A stretch of 64,000 nucleotides of DNA from Chloroflexales bacterium ZM16-3 (GTDB lineage Bacteria > Chloroflexota > Chloroflexia > Chloroflexales > Chloroflexaceae). How positions within the stretch are numbered: the first letter of the stretch is position 1; each line of letters begins with the position of its first letter. The stretch covers positions 62,001 through 126,000 of the forward strand of contig RYFE02000002.1 of assembly GCA_004138175.2 (NCBI GenBank), in the 5' to 3' direction. This document shows positions 15,911-24,222 of this stretch, piece after piece. A program made the translations under genes and the position numbers. Below the pieces are notes generated by a model that saw nothing but the letters and a program-made list of their open reading frames with translations, made no database searches and had not been told where the DNA came from.

Positions 15911-18703
15911 ATGACCAACCCCGAGACCCCGCCCGCGCGCCCGGCGGAGATGGACAAGGCATACGAGCACCAGCCGGTCGAGCAGAATCTCTATACGTGG
16001 TGGGAGCGCAGCGGCTTCTTCGCGCCCCGCGCCGATGCGCCGCGCCCGCCCTTCGTGATCTCCATCCCGCCGCCCAACGTCACCGGCGAGCTGCACCTCG
16101 GCCACGCCATGTTTGTGACGATTGAGGATCTGATGATCCGCTGGCGGCGTATGCAGGGCTTCCAGACGCTCTGGGTGCCCGGCACCGACCACGCCGGGAT
16201 CGCGACCCAGTCCCAGGTCGAGAAGCTGCTGCGCAGCGAGGGCACCACCCGCGAGGCCGTCGGCCGCGAGGAGTTCCTGCGCCGCACCTGGGAGTGGAAG
16301 GAGAAGTACGGCGGCGAGATCCAGAACCAGCTGCGCCGCCTCGGCGCATCCTGCGACTGGGAGCGCGAGCGCTTCACCCTCGACGCCGGCCTCTCGCGCT
16401 CGGTCCACACCGCCTTCAAGCGGCTCTACGACGACGGTCTGATCTATAAGGGCACCTACCTCGTCAACTGGTCGCCCACCCTCGGCACCGCCGTGAGCGA
16501 CCTTGAGGTCGAGTATGAGACGCGGAATGTCTCGATCTGGTATGTGCGCTACCCGGTGGTGCCCCAGGAGTCGGGGGACGGGAGTCAGGAGCCGGGAGCC
16601 GGGCCGTTTGGCCACGCATGGGGCAGCGGCAGGTGGGCCGAGGGGGTGACGGAGTGGATCACGGTGGCGACGACCCGCCCCGAGACGATCCTGGGCGATA
16701 CGGCGATCGCGACCGCCCACGGCGACGAGCGCTTCGCGCACCTGCTGGGCCGCCAGGCCATCCTGCCCGCCCTCGGCCGGGCTATCCCGATCATCGCCGA
16801 CGAGTATGTGGACAAGGAGTTCGGCTCCGGCGCGGTCAAGATTACCCCCGCCCACGACAAGAACGACTACGAGGTCGGCAAGCGCCACGGCCTGGCGCAG
16901 ATCAATATTCTCAACCGGGACGCCACGGTTAACGCCGAGGGCGGCCCCTACGCCGGGATGGACCGCTTCGCCGCCCGCAAGGCGATGCTGGCCGACCTTG
17001 AGAAAGAGGGGCTGCTGGTAAGGACCGAGCCGCACACCATGAGCGTCGGGATCAGCCAGCGCGGCGGCGAGGTGATCGAGCCGCTGCTCTCCGAGCAGTG
17101 GTTTGTGAAGGTGCGCCCCCTGGCCGACATGGCCCTGGCCGCCGTGCGCGAGGGCCGCACCAAGATCATCCCCGAGCGCTTCGAGCGGGTCTACTACAAC
17201 TGGATGGAGAACATCGAGGACTGGTGCATCTCGCGCCAGCTCTGGTGGGGGCACCGCATCCCCGTCTGGTACATGCCCGACGGCACCATGGTCGTCCCCG
17301 GCCCCGACGAGGCCCCGCCCGAGGGGGCAACGCAGGACCCGGACGTGCTCGACACCTGGTTCTCCTCGGGCATCTGGCCCTTCAGCACCCTCGGCTGGCC
17401 CGACGAGACGCCCGACCTCAAGGCGTTCTACCCGACCAGCGTGATGGAGACAGGCTACGACATTATCTTCTTCTGGGTGGCCCGTATGATGATGATGGGC
17501 TGCTACCTGACCGGCACCGAGCCCTTCCACACGATCTACCTGCACGGCCTGGTGCGCGACGAGCATGGCCGCAAGATGTCCAAGTCATACGGCAATGTGC
17601 TCAACCCGCTTGAGATTATGGACGCGCAGGGCACTGATGCGCTGCGCTTCACCCTGGCCACATCGGGCACGCCTGGCCAGGACATGAACCTCAACCCGCA
17701 GCGCATCGAGTCTGCCCGCAACTTCGCCAACAAGATCTGGAACATCACGCGGTTTGTGATCAGCAAAGGCGTTGGGCAGGCACAAGGCGCTGCCCCAACA
17801 AACTCAACGTACGGGCAGCGCCTTGTGCCTGCCCCTACTACCCTCGCCGACCGCTGGATCATCTCGCGCTACAACCGGCTCTGCCTGGACGTGAACCGGC
17901 TGCTGGAGGGCTACAACTTCGGCGAGGCTGGCCGCCAGCTGCAGGATTTCCTCTGGGGCGAGTTTGCCGACTGGTATGTGGAGATCGCCAAGGTGCAGCT
18001 TGAGGGCGACGCCGTAGGGGCGGACCTGAGTGTCCGCCAGCAGACCACCCGCGCGGTGCTCTACACTGTGCTGGAGGGCGCGCTGCGCCTGCTGCACCCT
18101 TACATTCCATACGTCACCGAGGAGGTCTGGCAGTACCTGACCCGCGTGGAGGGCCGGGAGCCCGCGCCGGACCACAGCCTGATGCTGGCCAGCTACCCGA
18201 CGGGCGACGAGGCTCTTGTGAGCGATCAGGCCGAGGCGAACTGGGGGCTGGTGCAGGAGCTGATCGTGGCCATCCGCAACATTCGCAGCGAGTACAAGGT
18301 GGAGCCTGCGCGCTGGGTGGCGGCCACAATTGTGGCTGGGGAGCGGGCGGGGATGCTGCGCGAGCAGGCGGCCCTGATCGCCCGCCTGGGCCGCGTGGAC
18401 GCCGAGAAGCTGACCATCGTCGAGTCGCTGGAGTCCAAGCCCGGCCAGTCGGCGGCGATTGTGATCGGCACGCTGGAGGCGTACCTGCCGCTGGCCGGCC
18501 TGATCGACCTGGCCGCCGAGCGCGCGCGCCTGGCCAAGGAGCTGGAGCAGGCCGAGGCCGACGTGGCCCGCCGCGAGGCAAAGCTGGCAAACGAGGGGTT
18601 TGTGGCCAAGGCCCCGGCCAACGTGGTGCAGCGCGAGCGCGATAGCCTGGAGCAGGCCCGCGCCGCGCTGGCCGCGCTGCGCGGGCGGCTGGCTGAGCTG
18701 TAA
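15911..18703 (+). CDS. valS: valyl-tRNA synthetase ValS, with repeat-derived insertions
   Basis: Charges tRNA-Val with valine; class Ia synthetase. 930 aa. HLGH (62-65, the HIGH motif), the CP1 editing domain with TRPET, GSGAVKITPAHD and KMSKS (555-559) are present. The C-terminal coiled-coil domain AERARLAKELEQAEADVARRE closes the protein. Three stretches look foreign: residues about 219-230, encoded by 7-bp repeats; about 622-642, encoded by a palindrome with perfect 22-bp arms; and about 702-710, encoded by a shorter GTAGGGGCGG palindrome. All keep frame and fall in variable connecting parts, so the enzyme is probably active. Confidence 0.97.
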   Translation: MTNPETPPARPAEMDKAYEHQPVEQNLYTWWERSGFFAPRADAPRPPFVISIPPPNVTGELHLGHAMFVTIEDLMIRWRRMQGFQTLWVPGTDHAGIATQSQVEKLLRSEGTTREAVGREEFLRRTWEWKEKYGGEIQNQLRRLGASCDWERERFTLDAGLSRSVHTAFKRLYDDGLIYKGTYLVNWSPTLGTAVSDLEVEYETRNVSIWYVRYPVVPQESGDGSQEPGAGPFGHAWGSGRWAEGVTEWITVATTRPETILGDTAIATAHGDERFAHLLGRQAILPALGRAIPIIADEYVDKEFGSGAVKITPAHDKNDYEVGKRHGLAQINILNRDATVNAEGGPYAGMDRFAARKAMLADLEKEGLLVRTEPHTMSVGISQRGGEVIEPLLSEQWFVKVRPLADMALAAVREGRTKIIPERFERVYYNWMENIEDWCISRQLWWGHRIPVWYMPDGTMVVPGPDEAPPEGATQDPDVLDTWFSSGIWPFSTLGWPDETPDLKAFYPTSVMETGYDIIFFWVARMMMMGCYLTGTEPFHTIYLHGLVRDEHGRKMSKSYGNVLNPLEIMDAQGTDALRFTLATSGTPGQDMNLNPQRIESARNFANKIWNITRFVISKGVGQAQGAAPTNSTYGQRLVPAPTTLADRWIISRYNRLCLDVNRLLEGYNFGEAGRQLQDFLWGEFADWYVEIAKVQLEGDAVGADLSVRQQTTRAVLYTVLEGALRLLHPYIPYVTEEVWQYLTRVEGREPAPDHSLMLASYPTGDEALVSDQAEANWGLVQELIVAIRNIRSEYKVEPARWVAATIVAGERAGMLREQAALIARLGRVDAEKLTIVESLESKPGQSAAIVIGTLEAYLPLAGLIDLAAERARLAKELEQAEADVARREAKLANEGFVAKAPANVVQRERDSLEQARAALAALRGRLAEL
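16566..16600 (+). repeat. heptamer repeat inside valS
   Basis: Five 7-bp units: AGGAGTC, GGGGGAC, GGGAGTC, AGGAGCC, GGGAGCC. They code for residues of about 219-230 at the edge of the editing domain. Confidence 0.85.
17774..17834 (+). repeat. in-frame palindromic element inside valS
   Basis: Perfect 22-bp arms (17774-17795 and 17813-17834) with a 17-nt loop. The right edge continues GCCCCTAC, the same end as the GTAGGGGC palindromes between genes. It lies between the catalytic-domain segment WNITRFV and LADRWIISR. Confidence 0.9.
18014..18038 (+). repeat. second palindromic fragment inside valS
   Basis: Starts GTAGGGGCGGAC and folds back through GTCCGCC (7-bp arms 18019-18025 and 18032-18038). 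It looks like a truncated copy of the same repeat family, encoding about VGADLSVRQ. Confidence 0.65.
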
Positions 18704-18720
18704 GAAGCCCCAGACTCCGC

Positions 18721-18765
18721 TTTTTGTTTGGTGTTAGCGGCTCTTTCTCCAGCACCAAACAAAAA
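18721..18765. terminator. inverted repeat after valS
   Basis: 13-bp arms TTTTTGTTTGGTG (18721-18733) and CACCAAACAAAAA (18753-18765), 18 bp after the valS stop. AT-rich stem; may contribute to 3'-end formation of valS. Confidence 0.5.
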
Positions 18766-18791
18766 AAACGGGGGCGGTCAAACCGCCCCCG
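18761..18791 (-). terminator. intrinsic terminator for the minus-strand antitoxin gene
   Basis: Read on the minus strand: a 10-bp GC stem (18782-18791 with 18769-18778, 3-nt loop) followed by eight T residues (18761-18768). A textbook intrinsic terminator, 75 bp after the antitoxin stop. Confidence 0.85.
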
Positions 18792-18802
18792 CATCCCACC
18801 AA

Positions 18803-18853
18803 GCGGGCCATGGCAACATCACTCCTCCGAGGAATGACGTTGCCATGGCCCGC
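18803..18853. repeat. inverted repeat with 15-bp arms
   Basis: Perfect arms GCGGGCCATGGCAAC (18803-18817) and its complement (18839-18853) around a 21-nt loop holding CCTCCGAGG. It lies between the antitoxin stop and its terminator. Confidence 0.75.
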
Positions 18854-18865
18854 TCTTGGGCGAGG

Positions 18866-19129
18866 CTACTCCTCAGTCTCAGCGTCCGTCTCGACATCCA
18901 GTTCATCACTCTCGCCACCCTCGACCTGCTCAGCAAGTGCGCGCAGGGCGCTGAAGAGTTCGACATCGATGATCACACCCGTCGGGTAGCCCTTCTGGGT
19001 GACAATGATCGGCTGGTGTTGCGCTCGCGAGCGCTTGATCAGCGCTGCCAGCGACGATGCGGCTTTGGAGATGGGCACAACGCCCTGCTTGAGATCGACG
19101 TCCAGCGTGTACTTCTTCAGATCGACCAT
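18866..19129 (-). CDS. Phd/YefM-type antitoxin, no toxin partner found
   Basis: 87 aa. The core ISKAASSLAALIKRSRAQ followed by PIIVTQKGYPTGVIIDVELFSAL matches the Phd/YefM N-terminal DNA-binding fold. The acidic tail EGGESDELDVETDAETEE replaces the usual toxin-wrapping segment. The ATG at 19129 has GGAGG upstream. Neither side shows a RelE, Doc or PIN toxin: valS lies downstream and an AT-richer gene-free region upstream. It may be a solitary DNA-binding regulator or a leftover of a toxin-antitoxin pair. Confidence 0.85.
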   Translation of the reverse strand: MVDLKKYTLDVDLKQGVVPISKAASSLAALIKRSRAQHQPIIVTQKGYPTGVIIDVELFSALRALAEQVEGGESDELDVETDAETEE

Positions 19130-19656
19130 GATTGGCCTCCATTAATCTAGGCGCACAATACGCCAGTATAGGCAATACCGCGTTTAGGTTCCATTCTGCC
19201 AGTGACCACTGCATACCCTCTACTTTCACATGTGTCCCATTTCTGTGACAATCATAACAAAGAATCGAGAGTTTGTGGATTATAACACAGTTAGGGTGTG
19301 TTCGCTAGTCTGAAACCTACCATAGAGGGGGCAGCTTTTGTGCAGGTTCCTGTAGGTAGAGCAACCCCATACTCTCTACACAGCCACACCTGTGAACACT
19401 CCTATATTACCATTTTTTTACAATTTTGACTAGAGCCAGTATTGACAAGAATACATACCATCCGCATTTTGTTTTTGCGCTTTAGGTCGATCTAAGATTC
19501 GGTGCAGATGCATGCATTGCCTCCGAGGATGGCAAAGCCAAGGCACTGCGCTCAGGCATGCGCTATAGCGGCGGGCAGAACCATTGAGCGCAGTAGAGCA
19601 TAAGGAACGCCGTCAGGTGTCCGCTCAGTGCTGTAGTATGGCGCAAGGCTATAGCC
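19130..19656. other. AT-richer spacer with a truncated repeat
   Basis: 527 bp, clearly lower in GC than its surroundings, with no credible gene. 19589-19613 matches the end sequence of the 9241-9356 element, and a degenerate partner lies at 19631-19644. ACCTAC/GTAGGT arms lie between about 19315 and 19360. Confidence 0.6.
19589..19644. repeat. short relative of the 9241-9356 element
   Basis: The left end matches 21 or so of the 25 bases of the 9241 end. The right end CTGTAGTATGGCGC resembles the opposite end in reverse. The internal part is reduced. Confidence 0.55.
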
Positions 19657-20016
19657 TCAGCTCCCGATCAGCTCGCGCACGGTTGTGAGCAGGCCACTGA
19701 GGTTGCCATTCTTAGAAACGTAGGCGCTAAACCCTTGTGACACAAATTCGCCTGAGGATTGCTCGGTACGGGCGGTATATGCGATGACGGGACATACGAC
19801 CCCCAGGGTGCGCAGCTGCTGAAGCGTATGCAGGCCATCCATGCCAGCCATACTAATATCCAGAATGATCACATCGGGCAGATTCGCCTTCGCGGCGGTG
19901 ATCGCCTCGTGGCCGCTATCTACCGAATAGACTTCGTAGCGCCCGACGTGACGCAGGATGCGCTCAGTCATTGAGCGAGCGGTATAGACATCATCAACAA
20001 GCAAGATCTTTGCCAT
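19657..20016 (-). CDS. single-domain response regulator (CheY-like)
   Basis: 119 aa receiver domain only. Asp8/Asp9 bind Mg, Asp53 in VIILDISMAGMDGL is the phosphoacceptor, and a Thr in AYTART and Lys in YVSKNG complete the switch. No output domain. It follows the histidine kinase gene by 115 bp in the same direction and is presumably its partner or a phospho-relay shuttle. The ATG at 20016 follows a modest ribosome site (AAGGATCG). Confidence 0.93.
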   Translation of the reverse strand: MAKILLVDDVYTARSMTERILRHVGRYEVYSVDSGHEAITAAKANLPDVIILDISMAGMDGLHTLQQLRTLGVVCPVIAYTARTEQSSGEFVSQGFSAYVSKNGNLSGLLTTVRELIGS

Positions 20017-20131
20017 GAGTCGATCCTTGTTCTGTCGGCATTGGGCTATCGGGAAGGGTGCAGTAGCACCGCTCTGCTGCGCCCTTCCTGGGCTGGCTCC
20101 ATCCTCGCAGGATCAGTATGGTGCCCCGCTA

Positions 20132-21571
20132 TTAATCTGGCTCTGTTGTGTGTACTGCATTCCCGTTTAGGGCAGGCTGGACACGTGGCAGCGTGAAGGA
20201 GAAGATACTCCCTTTACCCAACTCGCTCTCGACCCACATCTTGCCACCATGCAAATCTACGAGCCAGCGGCAGATCGAGAGGCCGAGTCCTGTTCCGGTG
20301 TGCTGCTTGGCATCGTGGCTTTCCACCTGCTCGAACTGGTTAAAGATGCGGGTCTGGTCTCCATCGGCGATACCGATCCCGGTATCGCGCACCCAGATGA
20401 TCACCTCGTAGTCCTCAACCCGAGCGCCGATGGCGACCTCGCCGATCATGGTGAACTTGCAGGCATTCGACACAAGGTTGAGGAGCACCTGGCGCACGCG
20501 GACAGCATCGATGAGGACGCTCGGCAGCGGGTTTGCGTACTCGCGTCGGAGCAGCACCGGCCGATCTTTGAGCAGGCCACTGGCCGTGCGTATGGTCTCG
20601 TCGAGCAGGGGCACGAGGGGCACTGCGGCCTTATTGAGCTCAAGGCGACCGGCCTCGATGCGGGCGAGGTCGAGGATATCATTGATCAGGCCAAGGAGGT
20701 GCTGGCCGCTGCGCTTGATCTCGACGATATCTGCGGTGATCGCCTCGGAGATCGGTTGTCCATCGTACATCTCGGGATGATCAATCATCGCGCTGCTAAA
20801 GCCGATGATGATATTGAGCGGGGTGCGCAGCTCGTGCGACATGGTGGCCATAAAGCTCGACTTCGAGCGATAGGCCGCCTCTGCCTCGGCGCGAGCTGTC
20901 TCAAGATCTAGGGTCAGCTTATAGAGGCGATCATTGAGCTGATCGCGCTCGCGCAGGGTGCCCTCAAAATCGGCCTGGGTGGCGCGGAACAGCTTCTCAC
21001 GCCGCTCCGACTTTCTAGAGGTCTCCAGCGCCCAGCCGATGGTGCCGTGGATCGCATAGCCGGCCGCCCAGGTCAGCGCCGCTGCGCTGAGCAGCAGGAC
21101 GACCATGGTCATGCCGACGGCGATGTTGAGCCCTGGCTCGGCACGCTCGTGGCCAAGCAGGCCGGGGAAGGCGAGCAAGATCAGCAGTACGCTCAGGGCG
21201 ACGCGCGCGACGCGGAGCGGGGCCTGGGGCGAGATCAGTACGCCAGCGGCGATGACGCCGGTGGTAGCGAGGTAGATCAAGGTGTTGTTGGCTAGGCCGA
21301 ACGGGATGATGCTACAGATCGGCAGAAGGGCGAGGGTGTAGGAGATTACGGCCCCGGCCTGGCGCAGCCGACCGCGCTGGAAGAGCGAACTGCTGGCCCA
21401 GACGCTGAGAACCAGGGTGCAGACGAGGAGGTAGGGCGATAGACTGGATCGCCATTGGGCGAGGAGGAGGAGGCCGAAGGACATGGCGGCGATGGTGCCG
21501 ATCACCGCAAGCAGCGGGGGCAGCACTTCGGCGGCGAGGTTCTCGTCGGGAAGCGTATTGGTGCGTTGCAT
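20132..21571 (-). CDS. membrane sensor histidine kinase
   Basis: 479 aa. About six membrane spans in residues 18-180 form the input domain, with no large extracellular loop. A coiled-coil linker (185-235) leads to HisKA with His246 in MSHELRTPLN, then HATPase_c with the N box NLVSNACKF, G1 DTGIGI, F box FNQFEQ and G2 GTGLGLSI. It likely senses a membrane or lipid-borne signal or a partner protein. Its position after the two solute-binding proteins and the coiled-coil protein suggests they feed it information; that is inference. Confidence 0.95.
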   Translation of the reverse strand: MQRTNTLPDENLAAEVLPPLLAVIGTIAAMSFGLLLLAQWRSSLSPYLLVCTLVLSVWASSSLFQRGRLRQAGAVISYTLALLPICSIIPFGLANNTLIYLATTGVIAAGVLISPQAPLRVARVALSVLLILLAFPGLLGHERAEPGLNIAVGMTMVVLLLSAAALTWAAGYAIHGTIGWALETSRKSERREKLFRATQADFEGTLRERDQLNDRLYKLTLDLETARAEAEAAYRSKSSFMATMSHELRTPLNIIIGFSSAMIDHPEMYDGQPISEAITADIVEIKRSGQHLLGLINDILDLARIEAGRLELNKAAVPLVPLLDETIRTASGLLKDRPVLLRREYANPLPSVLIDAVRVRQVLLNLVSNACKFTMIGEVAIGARVEDYEVIIWVRDTGIGIADGDQTRIFNQFEQVESHDAKQHTGTGLGLSICRWLVDLHGGKMWVESELGKGSIFSFTLPRVQPALNGNAVHTTEPD

Positions 21572-21711
21572 GGTGTGTGGTCGCGGTCGTGGCGGCCACT
21601 CGTGCGAGGGCCTGCGGCAGCTTATAGTTTGGGTCTACCATCACAATATTGATCGTAGGTGCCGCCGCAGGCTCTGTCAATACGTCTACATTTCAGTTCG
21701 GTGAATATTTG

Positions 21712-22446
21712 CTAAATACCAGTCATCGCGCTGTCGAGCACCCGCTGGAAGGCGTCCATATCGGCCTTGATATCGCGCAGCCGGTCGGCCACTTGTCCGC
21801 TCATCGAGCTGGCAGCCACCGCATCGGCAGTGCGCAGGCGCACGGTCTCGGCCAGCACATTGTCGAGGCTCGCGTCGATATTGGCGAGCTGGGCGTTGAT
21901 CCGGCCGATGTAGGTCTCCAGGTCGGTCGCGTTGCGCTGGCGGTCGGCTAGGGCGGCGCGGGTCTCCTGGAGCTGCTGGAGGGTGTAACTGTCCCTGGTA
22001 TTGGCGATCTGGATGTCGATGCCGTTGATCTGATCCTGGATCTGGCGGGCGTTAGCGGTGGCGAGGTACTGCTCGATGATCTGGCCCTTGCTGGCCAGGT
22101 CGTGGGCCTCGGTCACCAGCTCGCGGCTCTGGTCGACGACGGGGCGCAGGGCGTTGGCCAGGGGTGCCGGGGCGGCCACCGCCGACTTCTCAACCTCGCG
22201 CTGCGAGCGGTCGATCTCACCGACAACAGCGCGGAAGGTCGGGCTGGTGAGCTTCGGCAGCGGCGCCGGGCGGGGCGCGGCTACTGCGGCCAGGCCAGGG
22301 TCGCGGGCGGCCAGGGCCACGGCGGCGGCGTAGGCCAGCAGTCCCAGGGGCAGCAGCCAGATCGCGACGGTGCTCCCGGCGATGACCGATGCCACCAGGA
22401 CGATGATGTTGAGCGGCCGGGTTGCGGCAATGGTGAGGTTATTCAT
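21712..22446 (-). CDS. membrane-anchored coiled-coil protein of unknown function
   Basis: 244 aa. Two adjacent hydrophobic segments at the N-terminus (about 11-47: LNIIVLVASVIAGSTVAIWLL and LGLLAYAAAVALAA) are followed by a Pro/Ala linker and a long, charged helical region. Heptad patterns run from about residue 75 to the end, for example VDQSRELVTEAHDLASKG and RQIQDQINGIDIQIANTRD. I do not recognise a family. It sits between the SBP-VWA gene and the histidine kinase, all in one direction, and may be a scaffold of that system. Confidence 0.75.
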   Translation of the reverse strand: MNNLTIAATRPLNIIVLVASVIAGSTVAIWLLPLGLLAYAAAVALAARDPGLAAVAAPRPAPLPKLTSPTFRAVVGEIDRSQREVEKSAVAAPAPLANALRPVVDQSRELVTEAHDLASKGQIIEQYLATANARQIQDQINGIDIQIANTRDSYTLQQLQETRAALADRQRNATDLETYIGRINAQLANIDASLDNVLAETVRLRTADAVAASSMSGQVADRLRDIKADMDAFQRVLDSAMTGI

Positions 22447-22449
22447 AGA

Positions 22450-22512
22450 GGTTGGGGGTTAGGGGTTGGGGGTTGGGGGTTGGATCCAACCCCCAACCCC
22501 CAACCCCCAACT
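22450..22512. repeat. inverted heptamer array, G-rich then C-rich
   Basis: Nine consecutive 7-bp units: five of GGTTGGG type (one GGTTAGG), then four of the complementary CCCAACC type, meeting at GGATCC. It can form a long hairpin, and the G-rich strand could form a G-quadruplex. It fills the whole gap between two genes of the cassette. Confidence 0.9.
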
Positions 22513-22513
22513 C

Positions 22514-24136
22514 CTAGAAATAGCGACTCAGGTTCTCGAAGATCTGGGCGATGTCGCCGGTGTCGCCGGCGACGACGATTGTGCGCGAGAACTCGGCGAT
22601 CGCATCCAGGATGGATCGGTCGGCGTCGGCTCCGTAGGCCACTGGGAAGATGCTCACGCCGGTCTCATCGAAGCTTGCCTGGAGCTGCTGGAGGGTGAGT
22701 TGGCTGGAGTTGTCCGCGCCATCGGAGAGCAGGACGATCGCCTTGATGCGCTCCTCGCCGGTCTCGGGCAGGCTGGCGAGGGACTGGCGAGCTAGGTCAA
22801 CGGCGTCGAAGACGGCGGTCTTCCCAGAGGCGCGCATGTTGCCAATCGCCGTCTGGAGCGGGATGCGATTATCGCTCAGCGCCGCAGGGGGGACGACCTC
22901 GGTGGCCGTGTTGGAGAAGGTGATCAGGCCGATGCGGTCGTCGGGGAGGATTCTGAGCAAGAAGCTCTCTAGCCCGGCCTTGGTCAGCTCTAGTTTATCG
23001 CCCTCCATTGAGCCAGACGTATCGACGACGAGAATGATGTCGGCGCGCTTGCGGTTGAGCGCCCACGAGTTCTTCACAGCCACGATCACATCGGCCTTGG
23101 GTGCTTCGAGGATGCTCTGGACGCCCTGGGGCTGCACACCATAGGCAGCGCTGATCGGGTCGGCCAGGGGCACGTTCACATTGGCCGGGCGGAAGCCGAA
23201 TCCCATGGCGAGGCGCTGGCTCTCATCGGTGAGCAGGAAGTCGTAGAACACCTTGGCGGCCTGCTGCTCCTCGGCGGTGGCCGATGCCATCACGATGTAG
23301 GGGTCGTCGTGCCAGAAGGTGCCCTCCTTGGGGTAGATCGCCACGAGGGGAGTGGCTGGCGGATCGACCTTGTTGAAGTCGATCAGGGTGATCTCCTCCA
23401 TGGGGAAGGCCGAGATGTAGCTCATCCCGAACTTCTTCATGTTCTGGCTGAAGACGAGCGTGTTGTAGCCGTAGTGCTTAATGCCCTGGCCGAGGTCGCG
23501 GACAAACTGCTGAGATTGGGCGCTCTGCACATCGGCGGCGGTGAGGCCGCGCTGCTTCCCTGTCGCGGCGTAGAACTCGGCGATCAGGGTGCTCAGTGCG
23601 CTCGTGCTGATCTCAGGGTCGGTGTGGCCCCAGGAGAAGCGGCCCCACTCGGGGTGGCCAAACTTGCCCCAGCCCTGCGGGTCCTGGATCAGGTCGAGCA
23701 TATCGCCCCAGCCGATCGGCTTGTTGGGCCAGCCAAGCGCTTCGGCCATGGGCCGCCACATGCCGATCACCACCGGGGTCAGCACGAGCGGCTCGTTGGA
23801 GACGGCCACGCCCTGGTTCCCGGTCTCCTGGCGCAGCACCTCAAGCCAGGTGCTGGCCGAAGGGCTCCAGACGGTGGGCGTCAGGTTACCGTTCTTGATC
23901 TCGGTGCGGGCGGCGCCGGACGACTTGTTGACGCCCTCGACGAAGATGGTCTGGTCGCCGACCTTGGCGTTCTGGCTGTTGAAGGTGGCGATGCGCTCGG
24001 TGAGCCAGCTCTCCTTCTCGGGGCTGTAGGCGATGCTGATGCGCAGGGCGTTTGAGGGGGTGCCGCCGGAGTCGCCGCAGGCGGAGAGAACCCCGGCGAT
24101 CATGGCAAGCAACAGCAGCATAGAGAGTCGTCGCAT
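22514..24136 (-). CDS. lipoprotein with fused solute-binding and VWA domains
   Basis: 540 aa. A lipoprotein signal peptide ends at Cys20 (GVLSAC). Residues about 30-330 form a type-2 periplasmic binding fold of the SBP_bac_11 kind (LRISIAYSPEKESWLTERI start, WGHTDPEISTSALSTLI, then YPKEGTFWHDDPYIV). Residues about 365-540 are a VWA domain with intact MIDAS DTSGS (372-376), a Thr in SGKTAVFDAV and Asp in LLSDGADNS. It should be displayed on the outer face of the membrane. The paralogous SBP encoded just upstream lacks the VWA part. Ligand and partners are unknown. Confidence 0.9.
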   Translation of the reverse strand: MRRLSMLLLLAMIAGVLSACGDSGGTPSNALRISIAYSPEKESWLTERIATFNSQNAKVGDQTIFVEGVNKSSGAARTEIKNGNLTPTVWSPSASTWLEVLRQETGNQGVAVSNEPLVLTPVVIGMWRPMAEALGWPNKPIGWGDMLDLIQDPQGWGKFGHPEWGRFSWGHTDPEISTSALSTLIAEFYAATGKQRGLTAADVQSAQSQQFVRDLGQGIKHYGYNTLVFSQNMKKFGMSYISAFPMEEITLIDFNKVDPPATPLVAIYPKEGTFWHDDPYIVMASATAEEQQAAKVFYDFLLTDESQRLAMGFGFRPANVNVPLADPISAAYGVQPQGVQSILEAPKADVIVAVKNSWALNRKRADIILVVDTSGSMEGDKLELTKAGLESFLLRILPDDRIGLITFSNTATEVVPPAALSDNRIPLQTAIGNMRASGKTAVFDAVDLARQSLASLPETGEERIKAIVLLSDGADNSSQLTLQQLQASFDETGVSIFPVAYGADADRSILDAIAEFSRTIVVAGDTGDIAQIFENLSRYF

Positions 24137-24222
24137 AGCGTAATCCTCACGGGCGTCTGGATCGCGAAAGACGCGAAGCCGAGCGAAAGACAGGAAGGCG
24201 AAGGGCGCGGACAGTGATGCTC

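Noticed and set aside
15896-17566. 556-codon minus-strand open frame over valS
   Set aside because: Mirror of ValS codons, no recognisable domain or ribosome site.
22450-22512. Intrinsic terminator
   Set aside because: Although it can form a long stem, it is a heptamer array with no T-run and lies between genes of one likely operon.
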